Shown in pieces: positions 1 to 5,166 of a DNA stretch of 5,166 nucleotides. Each line of letters starts with the position of its first letter. Position 1 is the stretch's first letter. Origin of the DNA: Candidatus Aenigmatarchaeota archaeon (GTDB lineage Archaea > Aenigmatarchaeota > Aenigmatarchaeia > QMZP01 > QMZT01). Both the position numbers and the translations under genes were made by a program. The DNA lies in contig JAGMCY010000107.1 in assembly GCA_023128965.1 (NCBI GenBank), forward strand, positions 1 through 5,166, given 5' to 3'. A model generated the notes under the pieces. That model saw only the letters and a list, made by a program, of their open reading frames with translations, was not told the DNA's origin and ran no database searches.

Positions 1-617
1 TAATCATGCAGGTCATAGGGATAATAGATGATCTTGATTCCTCCCTGAATTCGCTGTCCGAGCGCCTCCGCGAATGGTACGGGATGCTTTCGCCTGAAAA
101 GGTCCGGGAAGTTAAATCCCATGAGAATCTCCTTGAACTGCTTTCGAAGTCCGTAAAAAAGGAAAGAGGGGAAATCCGTGAATTCTCGAAAAACTTACAA
201 GATTTTTACAAAACAAGGGATTCGTTATCTAGATATCTGGAGAGCTTATGCAAGGAAACGATCCCGAATTTGTCGGAAGTGGCCGGCCCCTTGCTGGCTT
301 CAAGGCTGATCTCGCTGGCGGGCGGGCTGGAGAAAACAGCGAAGCTTCCTAGCTCCACGATTCAAATCCTCGGGGCGGAGAAAGCGTTGTTCAGGCATCT
401 GAAGGGGAAGGGGAAAGCCCCGAAGTACGGGGTTTTGTTCGGTCATCCTTTAATTCAGCAGGCCCCCAAACAGTTTAAGGGGAAAATCGCGAGGCTTATA
501 TCAGCGAAGTTGTCGCTAGCTGCGAAGATGGATTTCTATTCCAAAAAGAACGAAGGTAAGCGAATGAGGGAGGGTCTGGAGAAAAGGGTTAACGAGTTGT
601 TTAGGGATGAAAAATGA
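1..617 (+). CDS. nop5: Nop5/Nop56-family box C/D RNP core protein, 3' part (5' end outside window)
   Basis: This is the scaffold protein of the archaeal box C/D guide RNP. It bridges L7Ae-bound guide RNA and fibrillarin for 2'-O-methylation of rRNA (family knowledge). Counting from the ATG at 6, residues 1-25 form the conserved helix ending in RLREWYG, and about 40-85 are a charged helical coiled-coil segment. The Nop domain spans about 90-180, with GPLLASRLI (94-102), GAEKALFRHLK (123-133), HPLI (147-150), GKIARLISAKL (159-169) and a basic tail. The frame is open to the left edge, and the residues before ATG 6 continue the conserved helix (IMQVIG aligns with the usual IIQAI). I therefore read ATG 6 as internal; the fibrillarin-binding N-terminal domain of roughly 100 or more residues should lie upstream. 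The loop APKQFKGK differs from the usual AP..QRGK. The gene ends 3 bp from the stop of the convergent small gene. A genuinely short Nop-domain protein starting at 6 is possible but less likely. Confidence 0.93.
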   Translation, partial: IMQVIGIIDDLDSSLNSLSERLREWYGMLSPEKVREVKSHENLLELLSKSVKKERGEIREFSKNLQDFYKTRDSLSRYLESLCKETIPNLSEVAGPLLASRLISLAGGLEKTAKLPSSTIQILGAEKALFRHLKGKGKAPKYGVLFGHPLIQQAPKQFKGKIARLISAKLSLAAKMDFYSKKNEGKRMREGLEKRVNELFRDEK

Positions 618-620
618 ACC

Positions 621-998
621 TCAGATCAACTCTTTATTCCAATCGGTTATAGGTTTATTGGGGGTTGAATAGGAGAGACCTGGGTTATTTGAAGATTTTT
701 TGCTACCTATAAAATTGAATTTATTTATCATAGAATCATCCTTCTTGTGTTCTGAATGAAAATTCATGCTTATAATCTTCTCTACGTACTCTCTCTCTTT
801 GTTTGACCCCACTACTCTTAACTTGGAAATGTCATGTTCTTTGTTAAACCTATAATCATCATTCTTTTTCATTCTTCCTACGTAAATATCTACCAGGTTC
901 TCACCGGTAGGCATCTCTACTATCAGGTATTTTTTACTCCTTATTGTGAAAAATCTGTCCTTTCCTCCCGCTTTATGACGAAACATCGAAATAGTCAT
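621..998 (-). CDS. hypothetical protein, small AT-rich gene between nop5 and fibrillarin
   Basis: I do not recognise this protein. From ATG 998 it has 125 residues; a GTG at 1004 would add two and an ATG at 986 is a shorter option. I prefer ATG 998 because a TATA-like element centred near 1024 lies about 26 bp upstream, the spacing expected for a leaderless archaeal mRNA, and no Shine-Dalgarno is evident. The product is soluble-looking, rich in Lys, Asn and Ser, with no signal peptide, membrane segment or cysteines. The N-terminal half (RFFTIRSKKYLIVEMPTG, then LVDIYVGRMKK) looks like alternating beta strands; the last 45 residues are low-complexity and polar. Its GC content is about 35% by my count, against roughly 45-55% in the blocks of neighbouring genes I counted, suggesting recent acquisition or an orphan gene. 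It follows fibrillarin on the same strand without a T-run between them, so read-through is possible. It could be a spurious frame, but the sustained coding-like composition argues for a gene. Confidence 0.62.
   Translation of the reverse strand: MTISMFRHKAGGKDRFFTIRSKKYLIVEMPTGENLVDIYVGRMKKNDDYRFNKEHDISKLRVVGSNKEREYVEKIISMNFHSEHKKDDSMINKFNFIGSKKSSNNPGLSYSTPNKPITDWNKELI
694..701 (+). terminator. possible T-run terminator of nop5
   Basis: GATTTTTT contains six consecutive T residues about 80 bp beyond the nop5 stop. Archaeal transcription commonly ends at such T-rich stretches without a hairpin. The run lies inside the antisense small gene, so nop5 mRNA ending here would overlap that gene's 3' end. 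The evidence is only the short T-run. Confidence 0.2.
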
Positions 999-1010
999 GC
1001 CCACTAATTA

Positions 1011-1030
1011 GGTGATAAATTTTAAATAGG
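1011..1030 (-). promoter_or_regulatory. putative TATA/BRE element for the small AT-rich gene
   Basis: On the minus strand the gap after fibrillarin reads CCTATTTAAAATTTATCACC. The core ATTTAAAA is centred near 1024, about 26 bp upstream of ATG 998, the distance expected between an archaeal TATA box and a transcription start, so the mRNA could be leaderless. The element closely resembles CCTTATTTAAAAC upstream of the ATPase gene. It may be inactive if the gene is transcribed from the upstream operon. Confidence 0.4.
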
Positions 1031-1031
1031 T

Positions 1032-1685
1032 TTATCTCTTTTTCATCACAACAAACAAATGATCTTTCTCGTGGGGGTCGAGCTTCACTTTCTCCAGTAT
1101 CTTGAAGTGCTTTTTAAGCTTTTCGAGCTCCTGTTTGTAGATTTCTTCCGGACGTTTCACCACATCTATTGACCTTGCCTTTATCGCTATAATGGCAAAG
1201 CCGTTCGGCTTTAGAAATTGATCCGCGTTGCGGATTATTATCGGGGTCTGATCGTCCGAGGCGACATCTTCGTACACAACATCGACCTTCTCGATCCACC
1301 CGTATTCCTCGGGCTTCCTTGCATCCCCGATAATCGGAACGATGTTTCCCCTTTTCTCAGCTATTGGATTCAGATCGCGCACACATCTTTCGGAAATTTC
1401 AATCCCGTATATCACCCCCTCCTTCCCGATTATATCCGAGAGGAAAGTCGCGGTCTGCCCGCTCGCTATCCCCAGGTAGAGGATTTTCGCTTTCTCCATG
1501 ATGGGAAGGAATTTCAGACCGTTCGCTATCGCAGCGGCGGGCTTCGAGCGGTTGGGATTCCACTCGCGGAATTCCTTCTTTTTGAAAACTATCAGGTTTT
1601 TAGAATAGGTTTTGTCTCCTGGAATGAGATTTCGAGTGAAAATGTGTTTTCCTTTCCTCCATACACCTAGAAACGCCTGTTTCAT
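1032..1685 (-). CDS. flpA: fibrillarin-like rRNA/tRNA 2'-O-methyltransferase
   Basis: Fibrillarin transfers a methyl group from S-adenosylmethionine to the ribose 2'-OH of RNA, guided by box C/D sRNAs in a complex with Nop5 and L7Ae. Its 217 residues are close to the usual archaeal length of about 225. Residues 1-35 are the small N-terminal beta domain (FTRNLIPGDKTY). FREWNPNRSK lies at 39-48. The SAM-binding loop is LYLGIASGQT (69-78), with acidic E96 at the end of the next strand and DAR at 121-123. DVASDDQ is at 140-146, IKARSID at 168-174 and EKDHLFVV at 206-213. The expected K-D-K-H tetrad is present as K48, D140, K169 and H209. The SAM loop departs from the usual GAASGTT at two positions. 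The start is ATG 1685, with an AGAAGGG ribosome site 6 nt upstream inside the end of the ATPase gene. The 2-bp gap to the ATPase stop indicates one transcript and probable translational coupling. Unusually, it is convergent with nop5 rather than downstream of it. Confidence 0.95.
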   Translation of the reverse strand: MKQAFLGVWRKGKHIFTRNLIPGDKTYSKNLIVFKKKEFREWNPNRSKPAAAIANGLKFLPIMEKAKILYLGIASGQTATFLSDIIGKEGVIYGIEISERCVRDLNPIAEKRGNIVPIIGDARKPEEYGWIEKVDVVYEDVASDDQTPIIIRNADQFLKPNGFAIIAIKARSIDVVKRPEEIYKQELEKLKKHFKILEKVKLDPHEKDHLFVVMKKR

Positions 1686-1687
1686 AA

Positions 1688-3418
1688 CTATCCCTTCTGT
1701 TTCACGGAAAGCGTTCTAAGGCGGTTGATCGCGGAGGCGAGTTCCAGCTCCCTGAATACAGCGTAATCGCCTACAGGCCAGTAGTTTAGCGTGTCAAGAC
1801 CGTTTTCTTTCACGTCTTTCAAAATCTTATCCACGATCTCCTTAAGCGTTAGCTTTCCGTCCATGTGCTTCATCGCGAAATAAATCGCGTCACCAATAGC
1901 GTGGGTCTGGCTCGTATCGACCAATTGTTCAATTCCGCTCAGGTCTATGTGGTGAAGGCCGAACATTATGGTTTTCAGGCCCTTAGGGGAGACCTTTACC
2001 GGTTTCCTCCCCTTTCTGGGATCGAAACTCCCTGCAATCGGGATCCTCTCCGTGATCTTACCGAATTTCATTCCACCTTCCGGTTTGCGTTCAGCTTTGT
2101 ATTTCTTCACGATTTCCCCCGCTTCCTTTGTGAGGTTATGGGGTTTGTACTTGATCATGCATATCACGTGGTCAGCGACGTCGAAGTAATCTCCTGAGCC
2201 TCCGATTACCAGGATTGTGGAAACCCCGAGGTCTTTGTGGAGTTGTTGAGCCTTGTCTATGAAGGGCGTGATTGGTTCTTTGTCTTTGGAAACCAGCTCC
2301 TGCATTCTGTGATCCCTTATCATGAAATTCGTGGCTGAGGTGTCCTCATCTATGAGCAATAATTTCGCTCCCACTTCTAAGGCTTCTATTATGTTGGCTG
2401 CCTGGGATGTTGAACCGCTGGCGTTATCGGTTGAGAAATCCTTCGTTTCCTGACTGAACGGGAGGTTTGTTATGAAAGGAGAAATGTCCGCTTTCTCTAT
2501 CCTCCTCCCGTCCTCTGCCCGTATTTTCACAGCGTAAGGGTTTGTAACGACGAATTCCCTCCCGTCCCCGGGGATGTGGTTGTACACGCCCAGTTCGAGC
2601 GCTTTCAGGAACGTGGATTTTCCATGGTATCCCCCGCCCACTATTAAGGTTATGCCCTTGGGAATGCCCATCCCTGTTATTTCCCCTTTGTTGGGCAGTT
2701 TCACTTTTACCTGAAGGGATTTCGGGCTTTCGAAAGGCACGACCTTGCCTTCTGTGAGCGGGCGTTGATCGATACCGCTCGCCCTCGGCAGGATTGACTT
2801 ATCCGCCACGAAGGCAACGAGGTTCATTTTTTCAAGCTGGTTCCTAAGGAAATCAGCGTCCTCCGCTGTCTCTGTATGTTTGTAAAGTTCTTTGCTGTCA
2901 AGGCTTTTGAAAAATAAAGAGGATTCGACTATTTTTGGCAACTCATCGAAGAACATAGCTTCTGCGTGTCTGCCTGCGATCCTCCTGCCGAAAGCTGGGA
3001 GTCCCATTATGAACCTGGCCTCCACGTGGAATTCCTCTATAAAAGCGGAGGTGCGCTCTAGTATCTCCTGCCCGGGCCGGTCTATGGAGATTATCCCGCT
3101 CTTCCCTGTTCCCCTGTTTCCATTGCAGAACTTCCTTGCTGATTCGGAAAACCTCCGGGTGAGGAAGTCCCGCAAAGCAATCTCACGGCTCTTGCTCTTG
3201 AAAGTGTCATTCGGGAAGCCCGCGACTTGCTGGGGGACGCGGACACGAGCCCTGCTCGGGGTTGCGAAAGGGTCTCCCTGTACATGGTCGACGAATAGCG
3301 TGAAGTTTTCGAAAGCGTATATGCCTTCAGTGTCCTTGTACGCTTTATACCCCCTACCGTCTATCCTTCTCAATATGTTTCTGAGATCCTCTGCCTTTCT
3401 TATTCTTTCATCCCGCAT
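1688..3418 (-). CDS. predicted ATPase of the ABC class (COG3044 / MRB1590-like)
   Basis: The family is recognised from its pattern: a stand-alone ABC-type nucleotide-binding domain between unique N- and C-terminal domains, without transmembrane segments. Residues 1-240 are the N-terminal domain, including PGQEILERTSAF (115-126) and EARFIMGLPAFGRRI (133-147). The nucleotide-binding domain covers about 240-430: Walker A GGGYHGKST (261-269), HIPGDGRE (281-288), the signature-like ASGSTSQ (333-339), Walker B LLLIDED (353-359) followed by TSATNFMIRD, and switch segment GGSGDYFDVAD (406-416). Residues 430-576 form the C-terminal domain. All ATPase motifs look intact. Trypanosome MRB1590 belongs to this family and works in mitochondrial RNA editing, so RNA binding is a reasonable inference; the archaeal substrate is unknown to me. 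ATG 3418 is the natural start because an in-frame TAG lies six codons upstream of it. The gene is first in a minus-strand operon with fibrillarin 2 bp downstream and is divergent from gyrB. A second P-loop-like motif GNRGTGKS occurs at 100-107. Confidence 0.9.
   Translation of the reverse strand: MRDERIRKAEDLRNILRRIDGRGYKAYKDTEGIYAFENFTLFVDHVQGDPFATPSRARVRVPQQVAGFPNDTFKSKSREIALRDFLTRRFSESARKFCNGNRGTGKSGIISIDRPGQEILERTSAFIEEFHVEARFIMGLPAFGRRIAGRHAEAMFFDELPKIVESSLFFKSLDSKELYKHTETAEDADFLRNQLEKMNLVAFVADKSILPRASGIDQRPLTEGKVVPFESPKSLQVKVKLPNKGEITGMGIPKGITLIVGGGYHGKSTFLKALELGVYNHIPGDGREFVVTNPYAVKIRAEDGRRIEKADISPFITNLPFSQETKDFSTDNASGSTSQAANIIEALEVGAKLLLIDEDTSATNFMIRDHRMQELVSKDKEPITPFIDKAQQLHKDLGVSTILVIGGSGDYFDVADHVICMIKYKPHNLTKEAGEIVKKYKAERKPEGGMKFGKITERIPIAGSFDPRKGRKPVKVSPKGLKTIMFGLHHIDLSGIEQLVDTSQTHAIGDAIYFAMKHMDGKLTLKEIVDKILKDVKENGLDTLNYWPVGDYAVFRELELASAINRLRTLSVKQKG
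1692..1698 (-). promoter_or_regulatory. ribosome binding site of fibrillarin, inside the ATPase 3' end
   Basis: The minus strand reads AGAAGGG followed by ATAGTT and ATG 1685. This purine-rich stretch is a fair Shine-Dalgarno at 6-nt spacing. It lies in the last codons of the ATPase gene, whose TAG stop (1690-1688) sits between it and the start. This arrangement fixes the fibrillarin start and suggests translation is coupled to the ATPase gene. Confidence 0.5.
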
Positions 3419-3435
3419 GTTTTCGCCTTCAGGTG

Positions 3436-3476
3436 TCTAAATATGGAATTTGGAGGTTATTAAGTTTTAAATAAGG
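3436..3476 (-). promoter_or_regulatory. putative promoter of the ATPase-fibrillarin operon
   Basis: Two TATA-like elements face the ATPase start. CCTTATTTAAAAC (3476-3464) would start transcription near 3443 and leave a leader of about 25 nt. CATATTTAGA, centred near 3441, lies about 23 bp from ATG 3418 and would give a nearly leaderless mRNA. The first resembles the element before the small AT-rich gene, so I prefer it. The only Shine-Dalgarno-like stretch before the start is the weak GAAGGCG. Confidence 0.45.
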
Positions 3477-3489
3477 TTATGCTTCTCGA

Positions 3490-3500
3490 ATCTTTATATG
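3490..3500 (+). promoter_or_regulatory. upstream TATA-like box facing gyrB
   Basis: ATCTTTATATG ends at 3500 and contains a good archaeal TATA-box match (TTTATATG). Transcription from it would begin near 3521 and give a leader of about 40 nt made of the repeat region. A competing TATA-like core inside the palindrome at 3527-3546 is at leaderless distance from the gyrB start, so this box may be a second promoter or may be unused. Confidence 0.4.
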
Positions 3501-3513
3501 TTAATGAATATAG

Positions 3514-3552
3514 TAATTAATTAACCAATTAATTATATAATTAATTAACCAA
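3514..3552 (+). repeat. 15-bp perfect direct repeat upstream of gyrB
   Basis: TAATTAATTAACCAA occurs exactly at 3514-3528 and again at 3538-3552, a 24-bp period. The second copy ends 8 bp before the gyrB start codon. The two copies overlap both ends of the 20-bp palindrome. The sequence is simple and AT-rich, but the identical ACCAA ends make pure low complexity less likely. A pair of operator sites is a reasonable reading. Confidence 0.7.
3527..3546. promoter_or_regulatory. perfect 20-bp palindrome over the probable gyrB core promoter
   Basis: AATTAATTATATAATTAATT is identical to its reverse complement over all 20 bases. Its centre (3536/3537) is a TATATA core located 25 bp upstream of ATG 3561, the position expected for the TATA box of a leaderless transcript. 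There is no convincing Shine-Dalgarno before gyrB (AAGTGGTTCT), which fits a leaderless mRNA. The palindrome could serve both as TATA box and as a site for a dimeric repressor or for supercoiling-sensitive promoter melting. Confidence 0.5.
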
Positions 3553-3560
3553 GTGGTTCT

Positions 3561-5166
3561 ATGGCTGATCAAAAAAAGAGCTATACTGCGAAGGAAATTA
3601 AGGTGATGGAAGGCTTAGCGGCAGTTCGAAAGCGGCCGGGGATGTACGTGGGTTCCACAGGCCTGCGTGGTCTGCATCACCTTGTTCACGAAGTGGTGGA
3701 CAACGGGATAGATGAAGCTATGACCGGGTTCTGCAATAACATAAACATTGTAATAAACAAGGACAACAGCGTGACCGTGATTGATGACGGGAGGGGAATC
3801 CCTGTGGACAGGCATCCAAGGTTCCCGAGCAAGTCTGCGTTAGAGATCGTGATGACCAAACTGCATGCTGGTGGGAAGTTCGACCAGAAAACCTATCAGA
3901 TATCAGGGGGATTGCACGGGGTAGGGGTCTCGGTCGTGAACGCGCTATCGGAAAAACTCTTGGTTGATGTTAAGAGGAACGGGAAGGTCTATTCGCAGGA
4001 ATACAGGAAGGGAAAGCCTTTCACGAAACTTAAGAGAAAGGACGGGAGGTTCCCTTACGAGACCGGGACTAAAATAAGGTTCTGGCCTGACAGAGAGATT
4101 TTCGAAGAGAGAGAATTCCATTATGATATTCTCGTTTCGCGAATGAGAGAACTCGCTTTCCTGAACGCGGGCATATTCATTTCAATAAAGGATGAACGGA
4201 CGGATGAGAAGGACGAGTTCAAATTTGACGGTGGGATCGTATCCTTTGTTAACTTCCTTAACGAGAACAAGGACTGTATTCTGGAAAAGCCTGTGTATTT
4301 TAATAGGAAGAAAGGGTCAAGCGAAATAGAGATCGCGATCCAGTACAACACGGGATACTCGGAAAACGTCATTTCGTTCGTTAACAACATAAACACGGAG
4401 GAGGGAGGAACCCATTTAATCGGGTTCAAGAACTCGCTGACAAGGGTTTTGAACAAGTACGCGCAGGATAACAAATTATTCAAGAACCACGAAAAGCTTT
4501 CGGGCTCGGATGTGAAGGAAGGGATAACAGCGCTAATAAACATAAAGATGATTAACCCCCAGTTCGAGGGGCAGACCAAAACGAGGTTAGGGAATCCTGA
4601 AATGAAGAATCTGGTGGATTCAGCGGTTTCGGACGGTTTGAGGACTTTCCTTGAGGAGAATCCAAACAAGGCGAGGCTCATAATCGACAAGGCTATGAAC
4701 GCCTCGAAGGCTAGGGAGGCGGCTATGAAAGCGAGAGAACTCATAAGGAGGAAGGGGATTTTCGAAGGTTCTTCCCTGCCTGGGAAGCTCGCGGACTGCT
4801 CGGAAAGGGATCCTGCAAAGAGTGAATTGTACATTGTGGAAGGAGATTCAGCCGGAGGTAGTGCGAAACAGGGAAGGAATCGTAACTATCAGGCTATTCT
4901 GCCTCTCAGGGGCAAAATCCTGAATGTGGAGAAGGCAAGGCTGGTTAATGTCCTGAAAAACAATGAGATACAGATAATGGTCACTGCTATAGGGGCAGGG
5001 GCAGGCGAATTCTTCGATGAATCGAAACTCCGCTATCATAAGATCATTATAATGACCGATGCTGATGTGGACGGGGCGCATATACGGACGTTATTGCTCA
5101 CGTTTTTCTACCGCTACATGAAACAGTTGGTCGAAGGAGGTTACGTTTACATCGCGCAGCCCCCTC
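3561..5166 (+). CDS. gyrB: DNA gyrase subunit B, 5' part (3' end outside window)
   Basis: GyrB provides the ATPase and TOPRIM parts of DNA gyrase, which introduces negative supercoils together with GyrA. I translated the frame from 3561 to the edge: 535 complete codons without a stop, so perhaps 100 or more C-terminal residues are missing. The GHKL ATPase has EVVDNGIDEA (44-53, with catalytic E44 and Mg-binding N48), DDGRGIP (75-81), LHAGGKF and GGLHGVGVSVVNAL (116-129). ETGTKIRFWP follows at 167-176. The transducer has EGGTHL and QFEGQTKTRLGN (334-345, with the ATP-contacting Q338 and K340). The TOPRIM domain has EGDSAGGSAKQGRNR (427-441), PLRGKILNVEKA and DADVDGAHIRTL (500-511, metal-binding D500, D502, D504). 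The start is ATG 3561, since an in-frame TAA at 3546 excludes anything longer. N48 is followed by G where A is usual. EGDSAGGSAKQGR indicates gyrase rather than topoisomerase VI. Archaeal gyrases are thought to derive from bacteria. Confidence 0.97.
   Translation, partial: MADQKKSYTAKEIKVMEGLAAVRKRPGMYVGSTGLRGLHHLVHEVVDNGIDEAMTGFCNNINIVINKDNSVTVIDDGRGIPVDRHPRFPSKSALEIVMTKLHAGGKFDQKTYQISGGLHGVGVSVVNALSEKLLVDVKRNGKVYSQEYRKGKPFTKLKRKDGRFPYETGTKIRFWPDREIFEEREFHYDILVSRMRELAFLNAGIFISIKDERTDEKDEFKFDGGIVSFVNFLNENKDCILEKPVYFNRKKGSSEIEIAIQYNTGYSENVISFVNNINTEEGGTHLIGFKNSLTRVLNKYAQDNKLFKNHEKLSGSDVKEGITALINIKMINPQFEGQTKTRLGNPEMKNLVDSAVSDGLRTFLEENPNKARLIIDKAMNASKAREAAMKARELIRRKGIFEGSSLPGKLADCSERDPAKSELYIVEGDSAGGSAKQGRNRNYQAILPLRGKILNVEKARLVNVLKNNEIQIMVTAIGAGAGEFFDESKLRYHKIIIMTDADVDGAHIRTLLLTFFYRYMKQLVEGGYVYIAQPP

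Larger units (their letters stand above)
3419..3560. other. divergent intergenic promoter region between the ATPase operon and gyrB
   Basis: This 142-bp AT-rich gap is the only substantial non-coding stretch in the window. It holds the two minus-strand TATA-like elements of the ATPase operon in its left half and the gyrB promoter, palindrome and direct repeats in its right half. I see no small open reading frame, tRNA or hairpin RNA in it. The facing TATA-like elements are only about 15-55 bp apart, so the two promoters may compete or share regulation. Confidence 0.7.

Noticed and set aside
1043..1049. Box C-like GTGATGA on the minus strand at the end of fibrillarin, and ATGATGA at 856-862
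   Set aside because: I looked for box C/D guide RNAs because of the nop5/flpA context. No box D (CTGA) follows at a suitable distance in either case, and both lie in codons.
1218..1670. 150-codon plus-strand frame
   Set aside because: It is antisense to fibrillarin, which is unmistakable, and has no independent support.
2892..3440. 182-codon plus-strand frame
   Set aside because: It is antisense to the N-terminal half of the ATPase, whose motifs are clear; no family resemblance and no promoter in that direction.
3514..3552. Possible CRISPR-like or replication-origin repeat
   Set aside because: There are only two copies of 15 bp with a 9-bp gap, immediately before a start codon, and no origin-binding-box or Cas context. 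A promoter element explains it better.
3615..3815. 66-codon minus-strand frame near the gyrB start
   Set aside because: It is antisense to the conserved GHKL ATPase motifs of GyrB and has no support of its own.
4121..4834. 237-codon antisense frame with hydrophobic stretches resembling membrane segments
   Set aside because: It lies opposite strongly conserved GyrB coding sequence; the hydrophobic look is a by-product of reading charged helical codons in reverse. It has no recognisable domain.

Overview
The window looks archaeal. It carries two core proteins of the box C/D ribonucleoprotein, Nop5 and fibrillarin (FlpA), which are single-domain archaeal types, and its intergenic regions contain AT-rich TATA-like elements at archaeal spacing. 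A bacterial-type DNA gyrase B gene is also present, as in many Euryarchaeota and some DPANN lineages. Nop5 and fibrillarin both deviate from the usual consensus at otherwise conserved spots, which would fit a fast-evolving DPANN-like lineage, but I cannot name the organism.

Layout. Positions 1-617 (+) hold the 3' part of nop5, cut by the left edge. Positions 621-998/1004 (-) hold a small AT-rich gene of unknown function, convergent with nop5 and only 3 bp from it. Positions 1032-1685 (-) are fibrillarin. Positions 1688-3418 (-) are a 576-residue predicted ATPase of the ABC class (COG3044 / MRB1590-like family). Positions 3419-3560 are a 142-bp divergent AT-rich promoter region with a perfect 20-bp palindrome and a 15-bp direct repeat. 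Positions 3561-5166 (+) are gyrB, cut by the right edge; its reading frame is open throughout and 535 complete codons are visible.

How the genes fit together. The ATPase and fibrillarin genes are 2 bp apart on the minus strand and almost certainly form one transcript starting near 3440. The small AT-rich gene may be read through from fibrillarin or have its own promoter in the 27-34 bp gap. Nop5 and fibrillarin are physical partners in the 2'-O-methylation guide RNP and are commonly adjacent and co-directional in archaea. Here they face each other with an orphan gene between them, and fibrillarin has instead become the downstream partner of the ATPase. No defence system, mobile element, CRISPR array, tRNA or rRNA was seen. 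The most interesting points are the ATPase-fibrillarin coupling, the split nop5/flpA pair with an AT-rich insertion, and the symmetric repeat structure in front of gyrB.
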